A stretch of 64,000 bases of DNA from NCBI GenBank assembly GCA_021014945.1, contig MU266381.1:1-64000 (forward strand), given 5' to 3'. Position numbers and translations under genes: made by a program. This DNA is from Leucogyrophana mollusca (taxonomy: Eukaryota; Basidiomycota; Agaricomycetes; Boletales). The notes under the pieces were generated by a model. That model saw only the letters and a list, made by a program, of their open reading frames with translations. It made no database searches and was not told where the DNA came from. Below, in pieces: positions 1 to 11,463 of this stretch. Position 1 is the first letter of the stretch; each line of letters opens with the position of its first letter.

Positions 1-1940
1 GACGGGCAGCCGCTTCAGCATGACTCCAGCGTCATGCAGATAGCCATATCTCCGGATGGCAGGAGAATTGCGAGTGAAACGCAAATGCAGGAGGGCGGGA
101 TGGTAGTTTGGGATGTGCTGACGCGGAAAGTGGTTCACGAGATCAGAGGTGGTGTTGGTAGGCTGGCCTATTCTCCAGATGGATGTTGGATCGCAACCGC
201 GCCGATGGCCAAGGACGGGGTGGTACGATTGTGGGACGCGGACACTGGCAGGCCTGGCAGAGAACTGCTGGAGTGTGGCGAATACGTCACCTGCGTGACA
301 TTCTCGCCGGACGGGTCACGGATTGCTGCTGGGTGCGACGATGGCCCTTTCCAGGTGATCGATGTCTCGACCGGCGAGGTTGTTGTCGGTCCCATAAAAG
401 GCCACACGAAGTGGGTGACCTCGGTTGTGTATTCGCCAGACGGTCGTCTCCTCATCACCGGGTCATGGGATTCAAGCATCCGGGTGTGGGATTCCAAAAC
501 GGGACTCGAAGTAGGAAAGCCAATGTGGCATGGGCGTGAAGTCAACTGCATTTCGATTAGCGCCGACGGACGAAGAATTGCGAGTGCAGGATACGATGAT
601 ACAGTCCGGGTTTGGGATTTGGAGACGCGGCTGCAGGTTGGAGATTCATTCGACGCGACAGTATCTGTGGCATTCTCCCCCGACGGTCGATCCGTCATCA
701 GCAACAAGGGCAACGACGTGCACTTGTGGGACACGGAATCACTCCCAATCCAAGGCTCAGTGAGCATCTTCAATCCGCTCCAATACTCCTTCTAACTCTC
801 TCCCTCAGTCACCCCCGCCCACCGCTAGCAACCCTCCCGTAGGCATCATCTTGCATGTATGCGCCCTTCTGCCCTGACAACTCGGCCCAGGTTCGAGGTC
901 GTGCATATTCAGTAACCTCCTCCATCCTCGACGTATGTGCCCCTGCCATCGCTGGCCTTCGTGACGATGACGCTCTTTCGCATTTAGCTACCTGCCGTGC
1001 CCGAACCCGTCGTACCTTATCAAGATGGCAGTAGCCCCTCCGAGTCTGAATCTCTGCGCCGCCCTTCATTTGATTCGATACTCGACGTAAGCTCACTCTT
1101 CTGTTGCCATGATTCCTCTCGACGAACAATTCATTCGTGAAATCAGCTTCCCGCAGTGCTCGAGCCGGGACAACGGCGTCCGAAAAAGAAGCGGCCCCAC
1201 AGCACTGAGTCAAGACGCCCGCGCCTCGTGAGTTTTCGTCGAGCTTTCCTGCGTGGTAGCCTCTCATTCGTGTACCTTTTAAGCGAGCTACCGAGCCCCA
1301 GCAGGATCCTCCACTCGAGCCAGAGGCGTCGTCCGTTCAGCTGGCCAAGCCTGGTCACAAATGGCCGCGCAAGATCCGTGAACGCTGGCGGCATATCCAG
1401 CATCGCAAATATCGCGTCCCCACGGACCTCCCGGACGGCTCCCCACATCTACCTGTACCCCTTCACGAAAACCCGAATGCTCCCGCTTCTCCAGAGGTAT
1501 GTTTCGGGAGGAAAGCTCGTATTTATTATATATCTACCCATGCTACCTAGTTGCCGACCAATCGACGAGCGCGTCGAGAAAGAAATGCAGACGCACAAGA
1601 AAACACACGAGCTCCCCATTCCCGAGCACGGCCATCAAGCAGCCAGAACGAGGCCAACGTAGCGCTCGGACAAGCTGATCTGGTATGCATTCCATCTCCG
1701 TCGACTCGTGTTTGATTTAAGCGTGAGCTCTCGTAGCGACTGGTTATAGCCCCTCCCAGGGGCAGGAAAGGCCGACGCTCTCGCGCCCGAGCGCAGCGCG
1801 GTGGTGTCCAGGCTAACTCACACTCGGACACAGAGTCTCAGGATAGTGACGAAGAGTCGGTCTTTGTAGACAGAGGGTGCTTGGACGCCTTTTGTTTCGG
1901 GGAGTGCTTTAGGTGGTGGGGGCACAGGCGCTTGCAGTAG
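1..1940 (+). CDS. WD40-repeat protein, 5' partial
   Basis: The reading frame is open from base 1, so the gene starts upstream of the window. The first 242 codons after the ATG at 34 hold about six WD40 blades with repeated FSPDG/ISPDG strands and closing VWD or LWD motifs, forming a beta-propeller that normally binds other proteins. An apparent stop at 795 is intronic: GTGAGC at 760, a CTAAC branch site and CTCCCTCAG at 808 define an intron. Exons then read 809-838, 891-932, 988-1086, 1147-1227, 1284-1496, 1551-1682 and 1737-1940, each a multiple of three, so all seven introns are phase 0. The tail is Pro/Ser/Arg-rich with basic clusters and a final Cys- and Trp-rich GCLDAFCFGECFRWW. Partners and function are unknown. 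The propeller call is secure; the exon chain is inferred from splice signals and frame. Confidence 0.82.
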
Positions 1941-2269
1941 GGGAGCCGAGCCCTGCTTCTCTCTTCTTCGCAGCAGCGCACATCTCAAATCTTGTCCTTG
2001 GGCTAACCTCGCGAGAAGACGCGTGGTCACTCAGTCCAACCAACTTACACGTCGCATAGCTCATGCCTGATCACGACGCTCTGTCGTTGTTCCTTCAGGT
2101 TTCTGCTAGATACTGTAATACTTCAGTGTTTGCACTGCTAGTTGCTACATCTATCTGAATACCCCGTCCTCGTACCATCCAGCCCCACGCAAAGTCTCCC
2201 TCGCAGCCTCGTCACTGGCACTTTCTCTGATATTGACCCGCTCCTCGATTGCGGTGGGTCGTTTGTGTT

Positions 2270-2760
2270 CTGGAAAGGATGCAAGCTACCCGTTGTGGTC
2301 GCAATTCAGCGATGCGGATTCTGCGAGACGATCTATAGCGGCATCCAGGTCAACAGAACTCTTCTACCTGGCGTACCGCGTCTGCAGGGCAGCACTAAGA
2401 TCATCCAGTAACGATGCACGATCTGGCGGGGATGTCGCAAGAGCTGAGGCTAGGTGGATGATGGTCAAGTCGAGTTCTTCAGCGTTTCCTTTGCCCTGCC
2501 CATCTCCAGTGGCCTTCTGTCGTGTCCAAAGAGCTGCAGCAAGGTTTCGAAGGGTCGCATATCGGCGCGGGTGACCTATGGGGCGTAAAAGAAGGGTCTC
2601 GTTGTGTGTGATAACGAGATCAAGGTCCGCCAAGTACCATGTTCGGTGAAGCGTGCCCATGGAGCGTTTGCAATGTCAGCAAGGTAATAGGACAGGTCAA
2701 ATCCTGTTGCCGCATATTGATCTTGTGCACAATCAAAGTTTACGTTGTTGTTGCGTGGGG
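2270..2760 (-). pseudogene. Degenerate TPR-repeat gene relic
   Basis: On the minus strand the translation resembles two to three tetratricopeptide units of the kind found in large fungal TPR/CHAT proteins: a segment with NAPWARFTEHGT, then ADLDLVITHNETLLLRP followed by GHPRRYATLRNLAAALW, then a unit with DRASLLDDLSAALQTRYAR and DLDAAIDRLAESASL. The first and second pieces lie in different frames near 2635, and an in-frame TAG at 2364 interrupts the unit just before the DLDAAI stretch. No start, signature splice chain or C-terminal domain was found around it. I read it as a fragment disabled by at least one frameshift and one stop. A very short intron at either break cannot be wholly excluded. 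Confidence 0.6.
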
Positions 2761-3910
2761 AATACCGGCCCTTCAAATTGGGAAAGACGCACGATGCTGA
2801 GAGAAGTATCGGTTCGATGAGTCGTCTCCTGTTTTTTTTACGGTACCAGGAGGGCGGCAGCTGACCATGGAGGGGGAATGATTCATTCCGTCCACGGCAC
2901 TGAAACATACAACGAATTGGATGGCAATCAAGCAAAGTAGGCGAAGAACTGACATTTTCGAAATAGCTGAGTTGAGTAATGTAGCCGTAGGACGTGAGGG
3001 CCTGCACGCAATGTTAGACTCGGCTGAGAACGAACTGCAGCTGCTTACCGCTGGCCAATCTGGTGTGGGGTTGGGATCGCACCCACTTAAGCGCCAGTAC
3101 TTATAAAGTATTGCGTGAACAGGATGCTGCCTGCACGAGGAAAGGGGTTGGACAGAGGGCATCCAGATAGCACATGCACAACTCTATTGGGCGTTTGATG
3201 TGAGGGATGCCATCGTTAGAGGTATAGGGATAGAGTCCTTACATCAGAATACGTCTTTGTACTTCTCTACACCTCCCTGGGCCTTGAATTTGTGCATACG
3301 ACACTCCTGAGTCTATTCTGGTCGTGTTTATTCAAATCTGAAGATTGCGCAATGCCTGCCAAGTGCAGAAACCACTCGATCGTAAAATGGGGTAAAGATG
3401 CAGAAAGAACCCCACCTTCGTGGCGGCCACATTGCCCAGCTTCCTCCGGGCCACTGACACCTTTCGCATAAAGTTGCGCAAATCCACCCCAAACAGTCAA
3501 AGATTTCGATTTCTGCGCGAAAAATAATACAAATGATGATGGAGACGACACACCCACCCACGTACGGAACGGAACGTGAGTAGAGACAAGGGGAGGGGGA
3601 TACGCAGAAGCGCAACGGACAATAGGATCATACTAGTACAGGCCGCATTGTGGTTGAGACCGAGACTGGGAACGCAAGCCAAGGACGAAAAACGACGAGT
3701 GCTTAATGAATGAACGAGGGTCGATGGTGGTAAGGACTTTGTGCGGATGAGTGAGTCAACGAAGCTCAAGAAGTATACGAAGGCAGGAAGAAAACGATGA
3801 CGGGTCAAATGTCCTAGCAATCCAAAGGAAGGACAGCCAACGCGGATCACTGAAAGATACATTTAAGTCTCAAGATCAACCATCCACTACGCCATGTCAC
3901 TCACCCAAGC
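2761..3910. other. Stretch without recognised gene
   Basis: Between the TPR relic and the 3' end of the glycine-rich RRM gene only short unsupported reading frames are present. None shows a domain, a codon-consistent exon chain or a repeat. It probably holds more decayed sequence from the relic and the 3' flank of the next gene. Confidence 0.4.
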
Positions 3911-4742
3911 TTAATAACCGGCACCACCATATCCCTGCTGGTAGCCTCCCCCGTAACCACCTGAGAAATATGAGTACCTTGATCAACAATAGAATCTTCA
4001 ATCCTACTTTGGCCACCCCCGTATCCTCCACCGCCGTAGCCACCCTGTTGGCCGTAGCCGCCTTGGGACTGGTATCCGCCGCCACCACCTGCGTTAGGTA
4101 ACGTGAAACGACTGATGTTGAGTATCAGCTGGTGGACAAACCGGAGTAGCCGCCGCCATAGCCTCCACCTCCACCCTGGTAGCCTCCGCCTCCGCCTCCA
4201 CCTGCTCCACCACGGGGATTAGCAAGGTTGACCTTAACTCTCCTGCCGTCGAGCTCTTGCTCGTTCAGGCTAGCAATCGCAGACTGAGCTTCTTGCTCCG
4301 AAGAATAGGTCACGAAGCCAAAGCCACGGGAACGACCCGTGTCGCGATCGCGCATCACGATAGACTGAGCACGTAACACTTGATTTAGCCAGGCCTCACT
4401 TAAGATCACAGAAACAGGCGCACGTCAAGCACATTGCCATATTGACCGAAAGCCTATATTTAAAAGCAAAAGCGGTACGAGGACCAAAAACGCGTAAGAA
4501 CATTCTGTAACATGCAGACGCGAGACAACATAGCAGCAAACGCAGCCGAGATAGCCAGCAACCACAGAATACGGAAGGACACTGACTTGACGCAAAGTGT
4601 CATCGGTTGTGTTCCAACTCAAATTGCTACATTCAAGGCACCTCGAATCAGTATCGCTCCCCTCCGGACAGGAGAAGAGAAGCGCTTCCTGCAGGACGGA
4701 AACAAGTGGGTAGACTAACCCAACGTAGATTTTTGCAGACAT
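3911..4742 (-). CDS. Glycine-rich RNA-binding protein (RRM), copy 1
   Basis: A small single-RRM protein with a glycine-rich tail, of the GRP/CIRP type that binds RNA and often acts in stress or post-transcriptional control. Exons join to give MSAKIYVGNLSWNTTDD, then AFGQYGNVLD, then SIVMRDRDTGRSRGFGFVT, containing RNP2 (IYVGNL) and RNP1 (RGFGFVTY). The tail has GGGGGYQ/GGYGG repeats and ends GYGGAGY before TAA at 3911. Five introns are inferred: the first splits the Gly codon of RNP2 (exon 1 is 4742-4720), the second follows TLRQ, the third is a GTGCGC donor after VLD, and two more lie in the Gly-rich part. The first three match the copy at 11464-12096 in position and phase. Start ATG at 4742 is fixed by the short first exon. 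Confidence in the RRM is high; the tail introns are less certain. Confidence 0.85.
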
Positions 4743-5301
4743 GACGAGCAATGTGTTAATACAATAGATTCTTGAATCCTGTTACACGAAACCTGAACGA
4801 AACCGAGGCCGAAACTCAGAACGAGGGGACGTGAGACGTAGGGGTTCGAAAGAGGGATGGAAAGGAGGTGGGGTGCTTGTCGACCGCACTATTATATACG
4901 CCTCACATCATTTGGAACTCCGGTCTGAACCCTAATCTCCTTCTCTGATTATTCTAGACCATTCCCTTTTATGGGTGCCGCTGATCAAGGAGAGTATTCA
5001 CAGGACCCCGGATTATCCCTAGGGAACCCGGTTTACTAGGTATTCGCCTGCTTGGGATGCTCTGATAGGCGGACGAGATGAAGATCCACGAGATTGTATA
5101 ATTGACACCAGATATGCAAGCAAGCTAAATGAGTAGCTATAAACGATGAGATAGCGGGAGTGAGGCAGAATTTACTACTAAAGTAAACAAGAAGCAAGCA
5201 TGAGGGGGTCGTCAGAGGTCGTTAGCGATGAGAAAACGTGGAGGAAATGGAAACACGAAACGGGTCATAAACTAAGTATAGCGCGAGACGAGGGAACACC
5301 T
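4743..5301. promoter_or_regulatory. Promoter of RRM copy 1 and 3' flank of ABC gene
   Basis: This gap holds the upstream region of the minus-strand RRM gene. A TATA-like sequence (TATATAAT on the minus strand, 4892-4899) lies about 150 bases before the start codon, possibly upstream of a 5' UTR. The rest is the downstream flank of the ABC transporter. No gene was seen. Confidence 0.4.
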
Positions 5302-8300
5302 CTACTGCATGAAACTCTTTCTCTTTCTCTCCTTGTCTTTCTTCTTCTGGCTCTTGCTTCCTTGTGAGTCTTCAGTCACGCTCCCGACGGGGCTCTCCCC
5401 GGAGTTGCGTGCACTTCCCTCCCCAGGAGTATCATCCTTGGGCGCTGACACCGTGGACGAGTCCCTTCTGAGCATGGAAGGTATGAGACTCGCGGTAGTA
5501 ACCTTCTTCGGCGTGCTGATAGATATCCGCCTTGCAAGTCTCTGGAAATTCTGTGATGAGATCCGTTTGCGTTTAGGTTCCGATTCCGGGTCAGGGGTCC
5601 CTGTGCGTGGTGGTGTATTCACTCCAGCGTCGAACGTAACCCCTGGAACCTGGGAAGCCGATGCAGAGCGATTGTGGTCCTGCTGAGAAGGCGTCGGGGT
5701 GTCGTTGGAGGTGGGGAATGCGAGTGGTGCGGGAGATGCGTCTGTGTCAGGCGATGGGAAGGCGACAGGAGCAGATTCAGGCTCAGGTGTGGGTTCATCA
5801 GCGGACGGGAACGAGATAGGAGCGCTGTCATCCTTTGCGGGCACTTCTGGAGCTTCAGGGTGAGATTCTTCCACGGCGGGTTCAGCAGCGACGGAAGCAG
5901 CTTTCAGTGACCCTGCAATTATCCGAGGGGAATCGACCAGCCTCTGCTCCTCTGGGTCAACAACTTTCAGCTCTGAATCGTCGTTTTCAACAGGGGCTGC
6001 CAATTCTTCCTCGACGTCGTAACCGGTGGGAACAACAGGCTCGGCGGGGGGAGGTATGACGGTCGCGCTTTCAGATGCCGTGATCTGGTCCGCCCACATC
6101 GAAGCAAAGACACCATCGAGTGCAAGCAGCTCTTTGTGGCTTCCTCGCTCAACAATTTGACCGTCCTTTAACACCAGGATGCTAGATACAGTAACGGGTC
6201 AGCATGAAATTTGAAAGAGAATGGCTATTGCATACAGATCAGCAGAAGCAATGGTCTGTTCAATACTATGAGCTACGGGACGAATATTCAGAAACACAAA
6301 TAACTTACGGATAACCGGTGTGCAATTGATAGTGAGGACCGGCCCCTCTGAAGGTTTTGCAACGCCTTCTGGATATCCTTCTCAGTGGAAGTATCAAGTG
6401 CACTGCAGGAAGCTCGTAAGCATCGTAGACGACATGACGATAGCAACAAGAAAAACCGACCTAGTGGCCTCATCCAGCAGCAAAATTGGGGGGTTCTTCA
6501 AGAGGGTTCGTGCAATGGCCACACGCTGTTTCTCCCCTCCACTCAGTCGCACACCACGTTCGCCAACTTTCGTCTCGTAGCCATCCGGGAAGCTCATAAT
6601 GCGTTCGTGCATCTGTGCAGCCTGTGCAGCGGCCTCGATTTCCGAGGACGACGCGTCAAACTTTCCATACCTGGTCGGGGCGGGACATTAAGTGGTAAAT
6701 TTGAGATTGGTGACGAGTAGAGTAGACTAACCCGATGTTATACCCAATTCCCGTGTTGAACAATACTGGATCTTGGGGTACCACACCAATTGCTGCCCGA
6801 AGGCTTGCCTGTGAAACGTCGCGAATATCCTGGCCGTCGATTAAGATCCGGCCTTCTCCAGGGCCGAGGTCGTAGAACCTGTACAGCAGGCGCAGAATCG
6901 TGGACTTGCCCGCGCCCGACTCGCCAACCAACGCCACCGAAGAACCTGCCGGGACCTTGAAGGAGACACCGTGCAAGGCAGTGGTGCGATGGTCGTAAGA
7001 GAAGGAAACGTTTTCTGACGGGTAAGGCGAGGTTAAGATTAGGTAGCAACTCGATGAGGGAGGGCAAATACGTACCGAACTCAACTTCTCCGTTCTCGAC
7101 TATGAGATCCTTCGCATTAGGGTTGTCATTAATCTCGGTCGGCTCAGCAAGCAACTTGAGGAGGCGCTCCGTGTCGACGAGAGATTGGTTGATAGAGCGG
7201 TAGACAAAGCCAAGGTTGTTCAATGGTGCATAGAGCTAATGAGCAAGGCAAGTCAGACATGAATGGTAGCGGTCTTAGGTGGACCTGCGCACCTGCGCGA
7301 AATATGCGATGAACACGACAAAGTCACTTGTAGTCGACTGTCCATGGACAATCCGGTGCGTGACAATTAAAGATCCAACAAGGAGACCAAGGGTCTGCGT
7401 ATGGGCGAGCGGTCAGTGCCTATATCGAGCAAGATTACACGAGTTGACTCACGATGATAAGCGTCTGTACGAGGTTCAACAGGTTGAGCGAGCCTGCCAG
7501 ATAGAGATCAATGAGAATCACTCATAAGAACCAACTCCATGAGCACTTACTCATGACCTTCCACTCAAATCCTTGATACTCCCCGATGGCAGACTCATAC
7601 CGAGCGCTCTCGTGCTGTTCTCCCCCGAAATATTTAACCGTCTCGTAGTTGAGCAGACAGTCAGTATGGATTCCACGGGTTATCTGGCGGCAAAACGAGA
7701 TTACGTTCATTTCGTGAGCGATGCCAGTATTGTAAGGAAGAAAGGAAACTTACAACATCCCGGTCGTTCATCTGCCTCCGCAGCTTCGTGCGGTATCGGG
7801 TGAGGAGAACACTTGCGACGACTATACGGAGAAGAGGTCGGCTTCAAAACAACCGCAAACCATCAAGCTAATTCTGCTTACCGTATCCAATGAGCACGGC
7901 TGCTACCACTGCACTAAGAATCCATTCGAATCGCATTCCAAAGATCACGACGGCAACGACGACATCCACGAGAGCTGGTGCAATGTTGAATAGTAGAAGC
8001 TCGACCACTCGATTGACCGCGGACCCTCGGTCAAGGATACGCAAGATCTCGCCGGTCTTGCGACGCGTATGGAACGCCAGCGAAAGGTTGAGCAAATGCG
8101 TAAAGCTGAGCATCGACATGGAACGCTCCGAGTATTGCATGATGGGGATCCAGAGCGTCTAGAACTGCTGTATCAGTATTGAAAATCTGCTTGACCAATG
8201 AAACTCACATCTCTCAGAGCGGAAATGCCGCCACCGCTTTGCAAAAACCTCAGAACAACATACGCGAACAAATATGGCCATGGCGAGCCAACACCTTCGT

Positions 8301-9417
8301 CAAAGACTCGCACAAGCTCGCCGAGAGAAAGAGGGAGAAGTGCATTGACAACGCGACCCAGCACAAGGAGGAGGATGCAGATGAAGGCGATGAACTGCAG
8401 TCCAAACCGGTGAGTTGGCCAGAGATACGGGGTAAGACGGCGAATGCGCTGATAGAGCTCGCTCCACGAGGGATCCAGCGCGACTTCGGTTTGTTCCGAC
8501 TGCAGGAAGCAGGTCTTAATATGAATATTGACGCAAGAGGCAAACACGTGTTAGGGGTGCGCACCTTTTTGATGCCGGTCATTGGGCCTGGCGCAGGAGA
8601 TGTTGCGCGTGTGGTGGGGCTGGAGTTGGTGCGCTGATACGAATGCCGACTTGCAAAAGTGCCGTACTTGCTACCAGAAGCATCTTCGGCGTGCAAAAGC
8701 GAATTCGAGTCAGTTGGGCCCGCGGGTACTTCCTCTTCGTCTATCCCAATGGTCTGGAAGATGACACGCGGATAAAGGAGCGTAAAGAAGAAGGGGATGA
8801 GGAGCAGCACGCGGAAGATGGCAAGAGCAATGTGCAGAACGTCGGTGATACAGGTGGTCTTGTTGGGTGCGGCGCTGCAAATGTGCCTTGGGTCCGGGTC
8901 TGTACAGCAAGTACGATTAGGGCGACCAGAGGGACGTGCATGAAGCATGCTTACCGTTCACGCGGAAAGACGAAGCTAGGAGTGCCAGCTGAACGATGTC
9001 AAGGACGAGTGCAAGTCCGATAGCGACTTTGACCCGCCTTCTAGTCCAGACTTCGACACCCCGGACGTCCTTCCAGGCCCCCAGGGCAGCAAGTCCGCCA
9101 TAAGCGACCAGACCAGTAACAGCGACGCACTCGATCCCAGTATGTCTCGGCCACTTGACAATGATCGCGTTTACAATATAAGCAAGGCCATCTACAAAGA
9201 ATGAAGCTGAGATTATGGACAGAAGCGCAAGGATCAATGCGCGACGGGGAACTCGTGATTCCACGACCACTGGGGTTATGGGACTTGGTGATGGAGGCGT
9301 TGGGGCCTTGGTCGGAACAAGTGACAAGGCAGCGAGGAGGACGAGCGCAGGTGAGGCTATGCGCACACCAAACAGCGCGTCCACCAATGCCACGGGGGAG
9401 GACAAGATTGCAGACAT
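5302..9417 (-). CDS. HMT1-like half ABC transporter (ABCB/ATM family)
   Basis: A vacuolar or endomembrane half-size ABC exporter resembling Schizosaccharomyces pombe Hmt1 and animal ABCB6, which move glutathione- or phytochelatin-bound metals. From ATG at 9417 there is an N-terminal set of about five hydrophobic segments, a polar loop, then the ABC membrane domain (containing [12 protein letters not shown] near 7640) and the nucleotide-binding domain: Walker [11 protein letters not shown]-loop [12 protein letters not shown], signature LSGGEKQR, Walker B ILLLDEAT and H-loop IAHRLS. After the H-loop comes an unusual tail of about 250 residues, rich in Pro, Glu and Ser and ending in a basic [10 protein letters not shown] stretch before the stop at 5302. 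Many introns of about 50 nt separate the exons. All catalytic motifs are intact. Metal substrate and vacuolar location are inferred from the family. Confidence 0.85.
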
Positions 9418-11463
9418 TGTCGTCGCTAATCTGAGACCCTGTGAAAAGCTATCGTTAGTATCGTGGACGTATAGTGCGTAGTGTGTATAAGAGAGCGACT
9501 GAGAGGGCAGCCTTGTAGAGAGGCGTGCGAATAAAAATTGGCAGAGTCCTTTGCCTTTTGAGTGGACGGAGGCAGTAGGACGCGCCGAATAGTCCTTGTT
9601 CCTATACCTAATAGAAGTTAGGTCCTGCCATCATCACATTCGTGATAGAATGGAGGGTATACAAAACAATGTCTCAAAATGACGCCCCCCCGGTGAGCTG
9701 CTCCCAGAGCCAGCTCTCTCAAGCTTCGTACCGGTCCACTGACGAAGAAACGACAGATCCTGCGTCCCAGACGCGTCCAAAAATCCAAGAAAAAGACATG
9801 CATCGGGTTTGCATCGCCGATGTCATGTAGCCGAACAACATAATACGTTCTCATCGTATCGATATATGATAAGCAATCACCGTCTTGCTCACAGCTTCCC
9901 GCGGTACCGACGTACACATACATATCGTCGCTGGTGTGGCGCGACCACTGGGCGCTTGCACGCGCCTATATCAGGTAGAACGCATTGCCAACACGTGTAT
10001 CAAGCCAAGTCATATCTGCAACGAGTTAGGGTCCGCCACCCGTAACAGCTGCAGAACTCCACATACATGGCGCAGACGCGCCGAACGCGTGGAGCTGCCT
10101 CGCACAAGCCTCGTTGCAGGACCCCCTCCCGCAGTAACATTCAGCCCCAGCTCTCCTCCGCGAGATCCGCATGTCCCAGCGTGGCATTATCAACACGACC
10201 CACTTGCACCGCTCATCACTTCCTCTTCGGCTCTCTAGTCGCATGTGATGTCCAATCTGCTTTGATTTTGCCCGATGATCGACAGGACCGTTGACTATTC
10301 AAGTCACTGGTCTGTTCAAACGGCCATGGTACGTGTTTCTTCAGGGGTTGGGTCTTTATCCAAATACATGACACAGGTATGTGATCTGTGACTTGTCCGG
10401 CACCAACCTTAAGGATCTCTTCCGAGCCCCTCATTTATCCCGTGTTCAATCGTAGTCCACCCTGTCCGTTGCGCCGTGTATCCTGGACCTATTCTTTACT
10501 CGGCATGCGTAAGTTACTCTCGTGCTAACAGTCGTAATCGGATCATCAGCCTGCACACTTGACCTACCCTTTGATTTGTGAGCACAGTTGAAATAGCTGA
10601 ACCATCCTGTTCACTAATCGTACAGCAGGATTCAACACGAGCAGATGATAAAGCGACGAAGTTATGACACATAGCCAAGGCTTCCGGTCCCTTTCGTCGG
10701 GATAGCAACATATATAACCGTCTCCCTGCACCTGCCGTGGCGCCGATATGTTACGCAGTCGAGCATCAACCTACCTTGAGCGTTGGCATCTGTGCATCCG
10801 CACAATCCGGGCGTGGCCTGGGTGTCAAGCCCAGAAAACAGGCGGAGGGTGGGAATAGAGTAAGTATCGCTGGCCAATGTCTCCCATTTCAACTCTGCCT
10901 AACGCTCCCACGGACGATCCAGCACGGACCCTCCTGGTGTCATATCCAATAACTTCAGCAGGAGAGCATCGGATATCCGGCCTTGGCTTCAACGAATGCA
11001 GCAACCTTTTATTCGGGGCCGGGATCGAATGGAATTTGAGGCCTCTATGTATACTATATGTACAGCATGGTCGATTATAATAAGTTTTGCGTCATGATAA
11101 GACATGTGCACATATACAACGGGTGCAAACATGAAGGCTATGTTCTTGGGAGTTTCCTTGTGGCCCGGGCCAATCCACCTTACATACCCGTCATCATCGA
11201 CCCGTATCTCACGCACACCTCTCCGCCCTTTCTGCTCGATGTCGGCTCGAAAATGTATGAGCAGCGGCCCATGGGGTGTAGTGGTGCCCTTTGGTGCTGT
11301 TATCGATGCGAACCTTGTACCACGTTCATGTCCCAAAGCAGCCAGGGGAGTCTGAAAAAGTTGCATGTCGCTATAAAAGCTCGCTCTTGAACCTAGAGCG
11401 ACCATTCCCCCTTGTTCTGAACCTCGACCGTTCAGACTTTTCTTTTCCGTACGACAGACCGCT
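9418..11463. other. 2-kb stretch without an assigned gene
   Basis: No domain was recognised. Two parts are not quite featureless. A 54-codon reading frame starts at ATG 9669 and ends at 9830. Plus-strand sequence at about 10330-10670 shows three plausible intron signal sets, including GTAAGT at 10508 with CTAAC and ATCAG downstream. The last ~100 bases are the promoter of the following RRM gene. No tRNA-like cloverleaf was found. Confidence 0.4.
11372..11379 (+). promoter_or_regulatory. TATA box of RRM copy 2
   Basis: TATAAAAG lies 92 bases upstream of the ATG at 11464, followed by pyrimidine-rich sequence typical of highly expressed fungal genes. Confidence 0.6.

Noticed and set aside
168..773. 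A 201-codon minus-strand frame opposite the WD40 repeats
   Set aside because: It is a mirror of the repetitive coding strand. WD40 motifs on the plus strand explain the openness.
8250..8948. A 232-codon minus-strand frame within the ABC gene
   Set aside because: Part of it is the true coding frame of the ABC N-terminal region; the rest runs through introns into a shifted frame.
10989..11405. A 138-codon minus-strand frame before RRM copy 2
   Set aside because: It overlaps the promoter with its TATA box, and no family resemblance was seen.
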